In this document: positions 32,376 through 43,734 of the stretch, piece by piece | Layout: each line of letters opens with the position of its first letter | How positions within the stretch are numbered: position 1 is the first letter of the stretch | Assembly (NCBI GenBank): GCA_016648135.1 | Contig: JADDOH010004261.1 | Location: 209,471 to 273,470 of the forward strand | DNA: 64,000 nt | Direction of reading: 5' to 3' | From: Agrypnia vestita | Taxonomy: Eukaryota; Arthropoda; Insecta; Trichoptera; Phryganeidae | Translations under genes and position numbers: made by a program | The notes under the pieces: model-generated | The model's database searches: none | What the model was told of the DNA's origin: nothing | The model's input: the letters and a program-made list of their open reading frames with translations, nothing else

Positions 32376-32689
32376 AAATGTTTAATAACAAAATTAAATT
32401 TAAAAATCGAAGTATAGATAAATAAAATATTAAAAAGTAATATATGGAAAATGAATAATAATAAAGTACCTACGTAACATGAAAATAAATTTTAAAAATA
32501 ACTATTTGTAAAAAGGACCTAAAATAATTATAAAAAATAATTATTAATGATGAATAATTATTATTATGAAAAAATAATTAAAGGTGATAATGACGTTTTG
32601 ATTTATGTATTTCTTACAAAAAATTAACTATACAAACTATACAAAATGGTTAAATAATAAGTATCATCAGTGTAAAAAAATTACATTAA
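32376..32689. other. AT-rich spacer
   Basis: Very AT-rich. Nothing was recognised. Confidence 0.35.
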
Positions 32690-32860
32690 AGTTAAAATAA
32701 AACACTGCGCGCGAGATGCATAGCCGATAGCATTCGTCAAATGCGTTATTGCATTACCATCTAGCGTGAAGCGGTCATTTAACTTCGTTTCTTTCTCGCA
32801 TAGATATCGCTTACTCACACACAAGTGTATCGGTATACAACACATTCTCGAAATGCCAAA
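32690..32860 (+). repeat. Dispersed repeat R2, copy 2
   Basis: It matches 22868-23040 in order: CACTGCG, CCGATAGCAT, CAAATGCGTTATTGC, TCTAGCGTGAAGCGGTCA, TCTCGCATAGATATCG. The 108-codon minus frame over it is not supported by any motif. Confidence 0.7.
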
Positions 32861-33637
32861 GAAATGAAGAAAACCAAAAAATCCACTTTTATATTTAAAT
32901 GAGAACTCGTAAGAGGATTCAGTGTAGAAAGGTAGGTCTGTAATCATAATAATAATAACATTGAATAATTTATAAGACCCCATTTTCGTAAAAAAATGTC
33001 TGTCCATCTCTGTGAAAATTGGCGCGGTAACACATACAATGCGTCAGCAAGCGGCGTCCTATTCTCTCATGCAAACCCATTCTGTGCATGAACTTGAAAT
33101 ATTATAAAACAGATAAGTTTTGAACTTAATAACGTTACGCAAACGTTACATATTTAACAAATAATGGCCAAGTACCTTCCGAGAATCTCTCCACGTCGAT
33201 TGTTCTCGGTACGAATCCGTAACCACCAAATACACTTACGTAGTTCAATATTTGACCATAATAAAATCTCATTTTCATGTACTTTTAGTAGGATGTCTGT
33301 CATGTGGAACGGTGGAAAACATATTCTTCCCATTTTATTTATTTTACATCACAAATGCTCAGAACCATTACAGACCGTTACAGAACTGTTACAGAATACT
33401 TACACGATGAAGACACCTCATCTTTAGAACTTATTTTTAGCTTGATAAGCTTAGGGGCTTGTTAAATCTCGATGTAAATAAAGTAAACATAGTAATAAAA
33501 AAGAGCAACAACATAACGGTGTTATCGGATGGGGATATTGTTATAAGAAAAATATAAATTCAGTAAAAATATCACAAAAGATTATAAAGTAATACTGAAA
33601 TAAAAAATCTACGTTTCCAACAAAAGATCTCTTTAAA
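32861..33637. other. Spacer
   Basis: An 87-codon + frame (33164-33427) has no recognisable domain. Nothing else is supported. Confidence 0.3.
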
Positions 33638-34195
33638 TTGTTTCCAGTACCAAACGTAGATGATATTTTCAAGCAAGTTTCCATATTAAAAATATGTAAA
33701 GAAAAAAACCTTACAGAAAACCAGGAATATTTCAAACTTATGAGAAATGGAAACCAATTTATAATGCCTAAATGTAAAACAACCCAAATGCAGCATCGCT
33801 ATATTTATAAAGCCATTAATTACTATAATAAATTACTTATCGAGATACGATGCATCAGTAACCTCTCAGAGCAAATCAAAAAAATTAAAATTTTCCTAAA
33901 ATCAAACTTAAATTCACAAATCACTTAAACCTATAGCTTTTTTCAAAATAACTCCAATACTTTCATTATCAATTTACCTTCTTTACTGTATTAATAAATA
34001 ACTTATATATACTATGTACCTATGTATTATAATAAGGAATAAGAACTGTGGCTCCCTCATCAGACTCAAGAGTTACTGATGAGGTCTACATGACTACCAA
34101 GTATTTAATAAAAATGTTTAATCTTATATGTATATATAAGAACTGTATTTGTACCATAAATTAAATTAAAAAAAATAATAAAAAAATAACGAAGA
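33638..34195 (+). pseudogene. LINE C-terminus and 3'UTR (family L3)
   Basis: The frame 33638-33928 ends NQFIMPKCKTTQMQHRYIYK, INYYNKLLIEIRCI, then a K-rich FLKSNLNSQIT and a stop. This is the usual end of a LINE polyprotein (..P..KT......Y....YN.L...I). The 3'UTR has a stem-loop, CCTCATCAG (34055-34063) with CTGATGAGG (34076-34084), and ends in A-rich sequence near 34195. The same 3'UTR recurs 5'-truncated at 57784-58072. The start codon shown is simply the first Met in a 5'-truncated copy. Confidence 0.7.
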
Positions 34196-35019
34196 CAGCA
34201 ATCCAAAAAAAAATAATTCGAGATATTATAGCAAACACAGACTATAAGTTTATAGGAAACATCATTTTGGGGGGGATAGATACATAAAATTTAGAATTTA
34301 ATAAATTTTAAATTAATAATCCTCAGTGACTGCATTCACAAAACATTAAATTTTTTTTATATTACTGCTTTTGCTTTTATACCCCACATATAATGCCCGG
34401 TGATATCCGTTATGCAGAAGGGAAGATTTTACACACCTTTATTTTATTGGTTAAGATATTTAGATGCAGCTTTCTTTATTTTAATATTATTATTACAACA
34501 ACATTTATTACATAATTGTATTATATATAGTACCTTTCCATTTAAGAGCATCGCTCTTGTGCTTGGACGAGGTACTTTGCTTCCATATAATTATTTTACA
34601 TAATATATATGGGATGAAGTAGTGGAGTGAAATATTTTTGATTTTGAGGGTAAACGTGTCTATTTACATCAAGTACCTAACTAATCCATGTGGGCAACAT
34701 TTACTTATCTGCCCTTACCTAACTAACTAGGTCACGAAGGCAATTTTTACATACCATTAGCTACCTATGTAGATGACTATGAGGATTATTTTCAATGACT
34801 TATATTTGAAATCATTCTGCCGTTTACAGACGAGAGTTTCCAACGTTTAATAATCACTTTATTATTTAAGTACATTATTATAAGAACATTATTTAAGTAT
34901 TTATTTATTTATACATAATAAAAAGTCTGTCAAACGTCGAACATAGAAGGCGTAAATTAATGTTTCGCATCTTAGCTAAGCCCTGATCTTATAGTGTGTA
35001 GTATATACAGTATATTTTC
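34196..35019. other. AT-rich spacer
   Basis: No gene was recognised. Small hydrophobic frames are composition artefacts. Confidence 0.35.
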
Positions 35020-35139
35020 GACGGGTCGTGGAGAAGCGGTGGTGGCCATGTGGGTTAGTTGCCGCGGTGCCGTCCAGTCATGTAATTTTGTTTTTAAGCT
35101 GTGAATTCCAGGACGTTACAGGATAGACAGACAATGAAA
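35020..35139 (+). mobile_element. SINE (family S3), diverged
   Basis: The 3' half (TAATTTTGTTTTTAAGC, GTGAATTC, GGACGTTAC, GATAGACAGACA) matches the copy at 46874-47052. The head is mutated beyond a clear A/B box assignment. Confidence 0.5.
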
Positions 35140-35199
35140 TGTTTATATTTAGATTGTAAGTCAAAAAGAGAAGTTCGCCGGTGACCACAGCAAGTGCAG

Positions 35200-35800
35200 C
35201 GATCTACTATAAGCGGAGCTCTGCAAATTTCAGAACCAGGACGGACTCCGTTAGTGCAATTTCAATTGTGTAAGTAGCTAGTGGTTGCAGAGATATTTCG
35301 AGTGTCTAGACCACGCGCTTTATCGGCGGAGATTGAGGAGGGAAATCTTTCTGTCTTTACTCCGACCCACGTTCGATGGTGGCAATTTCGTCCATCATCG
35401 TACACCCTTAATGCCTACCCTTACCCTACCATACGCCTTGACAAGTACAGCAGTTAAAAGGTTAATTATAAAAAAAATGTCTAGTCTAGTCCCGCCTCGG
35501 TACGAAATTGGGCCCATCACAATAATGACAACAGAACTGTCATCCCGTCAATGGCCGAGTGGCGAGTGTTGCCCGGTGCTCGAGAACACAATGAGCCGTC
35601 ATTTTGGAGTACTGTTATTAGTGCCATCGCGAAGAAAGCCTCGAGTGGCTCTGTTAAAAGGATTCCCTTGTCATCGCGGGCCCGAGAGGCCAGGTAAGAT
35701 CTCGAGTGGACCAGCGCAGCCAGCATCAGCGCGGGGCGTGCTCTCTTCTCGGGGCATCTGGTGCAATCGACAGGTAATTAAGAACAATTTCTAACAATAT
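35200..35800 (+). other. Candidate 5' exon, weak
   Basis: This is a CpG- and GC-richer single-copy block containing a 169-codon + frame (35285-35794). A perfect donor CAG|GTAAGA lies at 35693 and a second possible donor at 35774. A TATAAG at about 35209 with TTTCAGA some 20 bases on could be a core promoter. The predicted peptide has no recognised domain, and its frame runs through the donor, so I do not call it a CDS. It may be an untranslated first exon of a + strand gene, or a regulatory island. Confidence 0.3.
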
Positions 35801-35904
35801 TTATACGCCGAATCGAGACACGACTGAACGCCCTTTTGAAGTTTATTTTTATTTATTTTATTTTTAACGAGATGCTAACGAATGCTGGTGCAAAAAAATA
35901 CATT

Positions 35905-36090
35905 ATTTAATTAAGATAAATTATAGAAACTCACAGAGATGAAACTATTTATATAGAAAAGTATGTAAAGAAGCCTTTATTGGGCGTTTACAGGCTTTGC
36001 GACCTGTCTTAAGGCTGGCTTAAGTGATCATTTTATACAATTTAACGTTCACGATTCCACCTAAAATCAACCATCAAATTTGAAATGTGG
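35905..36090 (+). mobile_element. Foldback element, left-half copy
   Basis: TTATAGAAACTCACAGAGAT, then AGGCTGGCTTAAGTGATCAT, TTAACGTTCACGATTCCACC: the left arm and loop start of the 8068-type element. The right half is missing. Confidence 0.7.
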
Positions 36091-36939
36091 TTTATATTAT
36101 CTCGGACTGTGGGAGGCACATGAAATACTAAATATAATTAAAATTTTAATTTACTACGTAAAGCTATTGCACACGAATTTAATCGGAGCCCTGTTCTTAA
36201 ATTATGTGAGTATCCGAAATCCTAGTTAACTCATTTATTTCACTCTGATTACTATACATAACTTCTCACACGTCGTTAGGTATATTCTTGATTTACTATC
36301 GCTGGAACACACACGCGTTAGCAACACTCTGAGCCGCCGTACGGTTTCGCTTCTATGGCTTTAGCCTGATGTCAACAATAACAATAACCCCGCGCGGCGT
36401 GCCCGCTGGGTATTTCTAACCATCGGTCGCGTCTAGATGGTTCCGGGATAATCCAGTCAATTCCAAATGCACGTAGAACGTTCGAAAGACTTCGACTATG
36501 CGAAAATTATTACCATTTCATCTCTGGTGAAGAAATGTTATTTATGTACCTTATTTACATTATTTAATACAACTACGCTCATCCACCTTTTTTTTAAATT
36601 CTTCTATATTTAAGAATACTTAATTGCATTCTTACTGCAATTGAGGACTTAACTCTTAATACACTTAAGGAAGAAGAAGAATTATGTTACGAACACATAT
36701 TGTAGTTTTGCAATAGGCAACTCCTCAATTGTATTTAAAGCTATTTAACTCAAAATACACACAGCACACTACCGGTTAACGGAACAGAGCTAGACGATAA
36801 TTTTCTAACACATTCTAGTTTCGTCTCTGGACCGAATTATCTGCAACTGTCTGCGAATGTATTTAAGACCGACACTACCAAACTATCGGCCGTACTCTGA
36901 AATAAGCAATATTGCTATGTATGTATCTCAACAGTATAA
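36091..36939. other. Spacer with GC-richer patch
   Basis: About 36290-36460 is CpG-rich (CCCCGCGCGGCGTGCCCGC) and vaguely recalls the block at 15770-15880. No ends, repeats or coding frames support a specific call. Confidence 0.3.
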
Positions 36940-38229
36940 TATTAGGTCCTTACATATGAAATTGGCGTTTAGTATGGGAGGAACATAAAGCCGATTTTTT
37001 TTATTATAATATATTTATTTAATCATAATAATGTACCATTGCTATTTATGCACTTTTGCCATCTCATTGGTAGTACATCGATCCCTTTACTAAAAAAACC
37101 AATCGGACGGGAATCAATAAAATCTTTGAAGGTGGTTTGGACTGCCCCATCGGAGTTGAATTTTTTCCTTTGCAAGAAGTTATCCAAATTTCGAAAAAAA
37201 TGGTAATCTGTTGGGGCAAGGTCCGGAGAGTACGGTGGATGTCTTAGACATTCCAATTGAAGCTCCTCTAATTTGGTAGCCGTCTGTTGTGCAGTGTGTG
37301 GTCTAGCGTTATCATGAAGCAGCAGTGGCCTAGAGCGATTAACCAGCCTCGGTTGTTTAGCACCTAGCTTTTCCATCATTGTTTGCAGTTGCTGACAATA
37401 GACATCTGCCGTAATCGTCTGGCCAGATTTAAGAAAGCTGTAGTGAACGACACCAGCACTAGTCCACCAAACGCTCACAAGTAACTTTTTTGGAATCAAT
37501 TTTCGCTTGGGGCATGGTTTGGCTGGTTCGGCAGGGTCCAGCCATTGCGATGAGCACTTCCGATTATCGTACAGGATCCACTTTTCATCACAGGTAATGA
37601 TTCGATTTAAAATCCCTTAATTATTGTGCCGGTTGAGTAATGCAACGCAGCAGTCAACGCGCGTTTGTTGATTTGCTTCACTCAATTCGTGAGGTACCCA
37701 CCTTTCAAGCTTTTTCACCTTACCAATTTGCTTCAAGTGTATTAAAACAGTTTTATCACTAACACCGCAGCCTGCAGCTAACTCGGATGTGGTTTGCGAT
37801 GGATTCGCTTCCACAATAGCCTTCAATTCTTCATTATCAACTTTGGTCTCCGGCCGTCCACGGGGCTTGTTCTGCAGGTCGAAATTTCCAGAACGAAAAC
37901 GTTGGAACCAAAAACGCACTGTGTTTTCTTTTGCGGCATCGTCGCCATACACATCATTAATCCTTCGAGCCGTTTCTGCAGCACTGGTGCCACGGTGGAA
38001 CTCGTACTCGTAAATAACGCGATATTTCAAGTTTTTCATTTTGTAAACTGAGTGACGCAAAGAAAAAAACAATTGAGGAAAAAACAAATGAATTTTAATT
38101 TTCAAAACACAAATACATGAGTAAATAGCTGTATAAATTTGGATTTGGAATTCTTAACCAAAGAGAAGATATTTGAGATCAAATTTGCCAGTACGGCAAA
38201 ACGCCAATTTTATATGTAAGGACCTAATA
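36940..38229 (-). mobile_element. mariner element, copy 2 (cecropia-type)
   Basis: The element is 36942-38227 (1286 bp), with TA at 36940-36941 and 38228-38229 and TIRs as in copy 1. It is about 13 bp longer than copy 1, mainly because it keeps the segment after TATGGGAGGAACATAAAGCC near the left end. Confidence 0.95.
37023..38039 (-). pseudogene. mariner transposase with a single nonsense codon
   Basis: Same start (MKNLK, 38039) and domains as copy 1. A GAA-to-TAA change at 37617-37619 (codon 141, after LLNRHNN) splits it into two open parts in the same frame. Apart from this stop the frame runs to 37023 with WVPHEL, HDNARPH, YSPDLAPTDYH and the C-terminal LDNFLQ and RWQKCI motifs intact. 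The last residues differ from copies 1 and 3. Length without the stop is about 338 residues, normal for mariner. All three catalytic aspartates are present, but D243 and D278, and D151 as well, lie after the stop. Confidence 0.93.
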
Positions 38230-38402
38230 TTTTAATGCCACCAATCAGAAAGCTCTAAAACGTGAACAATCCTTAAGTTATTCACAATTATGAATAATGA
38301 GCATTCTAATTCGTAGAATTCATTAATTCTAAATCTGTCAAACTAAAAACGTTAAAATTGGTAGCATTACAATATTATATAATACAATAACGGTCAAGAT
38401 AC
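38230..38402. other. Spacer
   Basis: Nothing was recognised. Confidence 0.3.
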
Positions 38403-38881
38403 ATAAACAGCAGGGGTATACAGTGAGAACAAGAAACATGACTTTTCTTAGGCATATGTTTTGAAAAGAAACTGAAATAAGATATATATTTCGTAATATT
38501 CCTATCACAATATTTAACGAATTATTCAGATTTTAATATTTTATAATACTCCAGCAGAAAAAAATTCAATTGAGATATTTTTTCCAAAAATATATTTAAA
38601 TAAAAGTCATGCTTCTTATACACTATATTAAAAAGAACATATTCTTATTGTTGCATTTTTTTATATTCTGTGAAATTCAAAACAAAATTTATTAATTAAT
38701 TAGAAAGACATACAGAAAAATCAAATCAACGAACAAATATTTTGGCTGCTACCGGGACACGAACCCAGATCTCCAAGAGTCAAAATATTTTTTCGTTGAT
38801 TTGATTTTTCTGCACGTCTTTCTAATTGATTAATAAATTTGGTCACGCTTCTTGTTGTCACTGCACGCCCCTGATAAATAG
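38403..38881. mobile_element. hAT-type MITE, larger copy with nested hairpin
   Basis: The element is 38411-38873 (463 bp). Ends CAGGGGTATACAGTGAGAAC and, inverted, CAGGGGCGTGCAGTGACAAC form terminal repeats of about 30 bp. The flanks ATAAACAG (38403-38410) and ATAAATAG (38874-38881) are an 8-bp duplication with one mismatch. CAGGG ends and 8-bp duplications are typical of hAT transposons. A short relative lies at 48097-48325. A second, decayed copy of the right end (AAAAGTCATGCTTCTTATAC) lies near 38602, so the element gained extra sequence between two versions of its right end. There is no transposase. Confidence 0.85.
38685..38840. repeat. 60-bp-arm hairpin with tRNA B-box loop
   Basis: Arms 38685-38744 and 38781-38840 are complementary with a few mismatches (AAATTTATTAAT, AATTAGAAAGAC, AGAAAAATCAAATCAACGAA). 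The 36-base loop contains, on the minus strand, GGTTCGTGTCC (38755-38765), matching a tRNA B-box, followed by GGTAGC. It is nested inside the hAT-type MITE. Confidence 0.85.
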
Positions 38882-39679
38882 CAATATTGCTTATTTCAGA
38901 ATACGGCCATATGACAATTAAAAACCATAGTTAAATATACCTCAGCTTCCGACATGATACTGGACCAAACGGCGTCCTCTCGATTCTCGATGAACGGTGT
39001 AAATATATTAAAGATAAATAAATGAACGCGTATGAAGAAGAAACCTGTTTGGTCGGAGATCTTTTGGTCTTCAAAGTGCCGCCGTGGGAAAATCTTTTGT
39101 TCTCTGAGACGTGCATATTCGAAACGATTACACAACTACAAATATATGTTTCTTGGCCATTTCTTCAAAAACAATCTTAAAATTGAATTCAGAATATTTT
39201 GAGTTTGACCAAATTTTTCAGAACACAGTACTGGATTCTGTCCCAGGGACATCATTAATCCAGATGAAAATAAATAGGAAAAAACTAGTCCGTCTCAGCA
39301 CCGGAATCCCTAGTGAGGAGGACTAAACCACTTATTGTACAAACCATTATATTACATATGTTCTCGTATTCTTTTATCCGAATAGAACCTAATATTTTTT
39401 TACCGACACTAGTTACCGTGAACTTGAAAGAAGAAGAGACCATCTTATACCGACCCCCTCCCTCCTCCCCCTTTCTGGGACAGGGTGGCCAGTCTTAAAA
39501 TACCACACCATAACATATTTGTCAGCGACCAATTGAACGGTGTCATGAGTAAAAAAATCGAACTGTAATTTTTAGTCCAGATTTTATAGATCTTTATAAA
39601 AATTTCTAGGAATATACTTCGTAAAATAAAATTTATTTTTTTATGCTTATGGCCTTTTTTCTACGTGATCAATGCATAA
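38882..39679. other. Spacer, no gene recognised
   Basis: Overlapping short frames on both strands (38896-39498) have no recognisable domain. A pyrimidine/C-rich patch lies at 39450-39475. Confidence 0.3.
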
Positions 39680-39810
39680 TTTTTTTTATTGAAATAAAAT
39701 TTATTGAAAATGAAATAGATACATGTTACAGTAAAATTATATATGACATTTTTTATACTTCTTTAACTGTCCCCACAAAAGTTAAACTTGTGTTTGGGGA
39801 CAGGAGTACA
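39680..39810 (-). repeat. LINE-like 3' end: stem-loop and A-rich tail
   Basis: CTGTCCCCACAA...TTGTGTTTGGGGACAG (39767-39803) is a strong stem-loop. On the minus strand it is followed by A/T-rich sequence and an A run near 39680. No coding part was recognised. Confidence 0.5.
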
Positions 39811-40800
39811 TGATTTGTTTTATAATTCGTTTACTTTGAATGATAAATACAACTGTATACTCACGTTGACTAGATGCTCTTTGCAGCATAACATGTCCAT
39901 TGTTTCATCCATTATTTAACCTTATCTGTTAAAGAAAATCTTATCTATTGCAGTAAGTTAATATGTTGAATAAACACATAATAAATTTATGCAACATGAC
40001 CTTAAATTTTAATTGAAATAATAGAACGAGGATTTTCCATATTTAGTCCACGCATGCTAGCTATTACTTACCGACTATTTCATAAGAAATACAACGAAAT
40101 ATGCCAAAAATAATTTGTAAATAAGAAATATAACCTAAAATCTTCCTTTCGAGATTTCTAAAACTACTTTTATTGATTTGTTTGTTAGTTACAAAGATAT
40201 TGCAATATTTAATTGCTGAGAAAAATATCTACGTTTATAAATAATTTTAAAAACTTAGTTTTTTTTTAAATAACTGCCGACCAGATTATATTTTAAATAA
40301 CAAAAGAAAAAAAAATGAAAGTGTGCATATTTTATTAAATGCGTACATATTTTTTCTAATTAAAATATTTGCTATTGTGCACCATATCTTATTTAGTAAT
40401 CAAATAACGTACCTATGTATTTATTCCATTGATTTGAATGTAAAACATTCAAATCTAAAAATATTATATGTAATACAGTAAAAGTGATTTCTGAAAACAT
40501 AAACGTGTAAAAATATTTAAAATATTGCAATAAAATAGTGTGATGTGCAATAACTATAAAAATAAATTGCATTGTGCTATCTTCACCGGTATGTTGGCCA
40601 TTCAACCACTTTCTGATGTTTCGCAGCTAATTTTCTGGAATATCCTGCCTTGTGTGTCTGTTGCAGGGTCCAGAATTAGGGCCGACGCCGACGTGTCGCT
40701 GTGAGTTTTGATGTTATGATTAATTCACTTCACTGACAGATACTTCTTACTTTCGCTAGGGTGTTGCAACTTCAACCACAACATTAACATAAATAAATAC
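39811..40800. other. AT-rich spacer
   Basis: Nothing was recognised. Confidence 0.35.
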
Positions 40801-40807
40801 GTAGCAT

Positions 40808-40852
40808 CTGATGATGGACCCTGCAATGATAATGGATCCAAAACGTCAGCTA
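40808..40852 (+). repeat. Hammerhead-like Penelope end module
   Basis: CTGATGA, stem TGGACCC with GGATCCA (one mismatch), then AAAACGTCAGC. The first core strand is a perfect CTGATGA; the second has AAAAC in place of GAAAC. It is isolated from any Penelope coding sequence. Confidence 0.5.
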
Positions 40853-41042
40853 GAAAAAGTCGTATTTTGGTTCTGATACGAGTTGTTCGTAGGAGATATT
40901 GTCGAGTACTTCCCACGAATCGATGAAGATACCTGTACAATTATTTGATTTGTTCGATTTATTTTGCATGATGGTGAATGTTTTGCGATTGCGCCTTGTG
41001 TGCATATTCCCCCAGTGAACCCGAATGGATTCTCATTTATTA

Positions 41043-41341
41043 TAGAATTGACTTTTTGGTTGTGTTTGGTCTCTTTTGACTGCTTATTCTATATTTTGTA
41101 TTATTAATTAAGATTTTGATGTATTAGATTTTTTTCTTTCTTTCACATTGTTATTTAATTAGATTACACTACTCATACCTATGATTGTAAGTGGTTATCA
41201 CTCACCACACACAAGAATCATAATTCTTTTTGGTGAGGTATATACGCACAAAAAAATATTGATTTGTAAACATTATCTATGTATGATTGTAAAAAAATAT
41301 AATATATGTTATTAATTAAATAAATAAAATTTAAAAAAAAA
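41043..41341 (+). repeat. LINE-like 3' end (family L4)
   Basis: Stem-loop CTCACCA...AGAAT / ATTCT...TGGTGAG at 41201-41237, then about 80 nt to AATTAAATAAATAAAATTTA and an A run. The same end occurs reversed at 63060-63240. Confidence 0.65.
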
Positions 41342-41849
41342 ACATCCTTTTTCTACCGTAACTATTCTGTTTTATTGTTTCAGAGGTAAGTTTATAGAAT
41401 TCCACACATATGTGAAAATGTTTTATTCCACCAGACGAGTATAAGTCAAATGTGACACTACCTAGGCCGAGTCATCTGCTGTAGACAATGACTTATCTTC
41501 CAGCATAAAACCCGTTTCCGCCGCAGATATTTATAAAAATTCTTCGATTCTGTGTGTCCAGAATTGTTCTGTGACTCGGCGAGCCGTTCTTCTGGTCCGC
41601 GACTGATCGCCACAAATCTTAAAATCTAAATTATCGCTTTCTGATGTTAATTAAGAAATATTAAAAATACCTGCTTTGCATGGGTGTCTATGGCATTTGA
41701 ATACCCGCTGCAGGAAGACCACGCAGTCATTAATATAATGGCGGACAAAAATTATTTTATTTTATATAGTACCTAATGGCCCTCTTTTTCTTGCAGTCAC
41801 CCTACTTTCGGTCTTTCTCAACCTTTTCAAACCTAGGGTCCTAAACATA
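41342..41849. other. Spacer
   Basis: No gene was recognised. Confidence 0.3.
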
Positions 41850-42180
41850 CTATTTGATTATGCATTTTTATCGATTGTTGCGCGGTATGATCAATAATCC
41901 TGACATTATGCAGAGAAATATTTTGTATGTTTCTGATAAACCTTAGACAGCGTCAGTATAGCTTATTTCACATTCTAGGATACAGGACCAACCTGCCGAT
42001 GATTATGCCTGTTGGAAGAGTTACCGCTGTGCTGAATAATATCACTTTGTACATTGATCTGTTCCATATCTCTGAGAGGGTTTATCGAAACAGGATTATT
42101 CCACATCTTTGATAAGATTTCTTTTACATGTATATTATTTAAATGTAATAACGTGTACGAATTACGAATGTAAGTTTGAC
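41850..42180 (+). pseudogene. LINE C-terminal domain remnant (family L1)
   Basis: The frame 41927-42112 reads LRQRQYSLFHILGYRTNLPM, IMPVGRVTAVLNN, then LYIDLFHISERVYRNRIIPHL and a stop. It matches the 59792 copy (LRQRRHRLFHIPIYKTNLPM) and the 11543 copy. The upstream part (41850-41926) is frameshifted. This is the post-RT tail of a non-LTR retrotransposon. Confidence 0.75.
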
Positions 42181-42288
42181 ATTTATATGTTAATTATTAA
42201 CTAAATTGAATACTTCAAAATACACAAACGAGTTCACTTGTTAGAAGCATTCATTGCAAAATATTACATCACACTCAGTCACTCTAGA

Positions 42289-42480
42289 CTATCGGTTCGT
42301 AGTAAAATTCTGGTGCCAACTCTAATATATGGAGGCGAAGCCTGGACTTGGCTTAAAAAGAGTTAAAGTAGACTGAATGCTGTGGGAAAATATTTGGCCG
42401 ATAGAGTGAGGAACGAACAAATTAGAAGCGAATGTAATGTTGCCTGTAGCGTAGTATACAGAATAAAAAAGTTCCAATGA
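42289..42480 (+). pseudogene. LINE RT C-terminal fragment
   Basis: One + frame reads LSVRSKILVPTLIYGGEAWT, WLKKS, a TAA, SRLNAVGKYLADRVRNEQIR and ends at TGA 42478-42480. K..L.PTL.YG.E.W......K...A....R.R.E.IR is the conserved region following the RT palm in insect LINEs. An internal stop and its shortness make it a relic. Confidence 0.7.
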
Positions 42481-43092
42481 ATGAATGTGCCAGGAAACGG
42501 AGTGATGATTATTTAATTAGTAAGTTTTTAATATTTTTGTCATTTTTATATATCCAGCATGGTCATCCTATAACAAAATGAAGATTTAATAATTAATAAA
42601 ATCGTAAAAATGTTTTTTCCTTTTTATTTGCGCGAACACTTTAATAATGTGAGCAGAGACCGGGGGCCACACAAGACCAACCCACAGCGTGTTGTCTCAG
42701 TCAAGAGGTAAATGTTTTTATGTATAAGTGAGTGACGACAATACGTGGAACTTCTGACCCGCATGTGTTTTATTTACCAAATTGCCTGCCTACGTGATAA
42801 TAAAGCAATGCAAGAGATTTAAAAAATCAACTGTAGATTAAATTGATAACCTCTGGTTGGAGTATTCAGATTTTTTCCTTTTTGAATTAAGGCGATCGTC
42901 TGACAATATGAGCGATATTCGGAAATTTTTCTCATATCTTCTCTTGCAATTTGTATCACATTTTTGTACTAAAAGACATGAAATTAAAATTAACTCATCA
43001 CGTTCAATGTACTTTAAATACGGACATTTTCCTAAAATGACACAAAATAGATTATTTAATCAATTAATAAATTTTCAAATCAACGATGTTTT
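42481..43092. other. Spacer
   Basis: An 81-codon + frame (42857-43102) has no recognised domain. Nothing else is supported. Confidence 0.3.
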
Positions 43093-43330
43093 AAAAAACT
43101 AACCCACAAAAACCAAGTTTTGTTTCCACTAGTAAATGAGAAAGAGAATATAAACACCCTTTCTCATCACTAGTGGAAACAGGTTTGGCGCTTAACCTAC
43201 GCGGTGGGTTCGACTCGGGCGACACTAGGAAAGCGAGTAATAAAAAATTTCGAAAAATCCAAAATTATACTATAATTATTAATTTTTTTTAAACGAAAAT
43301 TTGTTAGATCATTTCTTGTCAGATCACTTC
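43093..43330 (+). repeat. Dispersed repeat R1, copy 3, with hairpin
   Basis: It starts CTAACCCACAAAAACCAAGTT and shares GCGCTTAACCTACGCGGTGG and AAAATTATACTATAATTATT with the other copies. It is truncated before the R1 right end. Specific to this copy, 43122-43144 and 43159-43180 (GTTTCCACTAGT.AATGAGAAAG) form a 22-bp hairpin. Confidence 0.7.
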
Positions 43331-43734
43331 ATTGTTAGATCATTGTGTCTACGACCATTCTGGCCCAGAAAAGGTCGTAGACACATCACAGAATATCACA
43401 GAAAACTCAAATCAGATGATTCTGAACGGCCGTGAAAACCTAAGAACATCATTTAAAAAAAATTATGAAATTTCTTAGTCGTTATCCATTATACCTAAAA
43501 AGGTAATATAATATACTATTTAATTTTAACCAACATTTCTTTTCTTCACCTGCTAGCTTCAGCTGATAGTCATTCATTATTATTAAGATTTAATTACTAT
43601 TATTTCAATCGCTATTCATAAAATAAATAAACCGCTTAACAAATTTATATACCTACTACGATACATATTTTAATAATAAAAAAAATGTACTTTCAACAGA
43701 TTCGACTGAACAGTGCATGTAAAAAGTAACTTAT
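43331..43734. other. AT-rich spacer
   Basis: Nothing was recognised. Confidence 0.3.

Noticed and set aside
32681..33007. 108-codon minus frame as a gene
   Set aside because: It lies over the dispersed repeat R2 and has no motif.
35285..35794. 169-codon + strand frame
   Set aside because: No recognisable domain, it runs straight through a perfect splice donor, and GC-rich DNA opens frames by chance; kept only as a weak 5' exon candidate.
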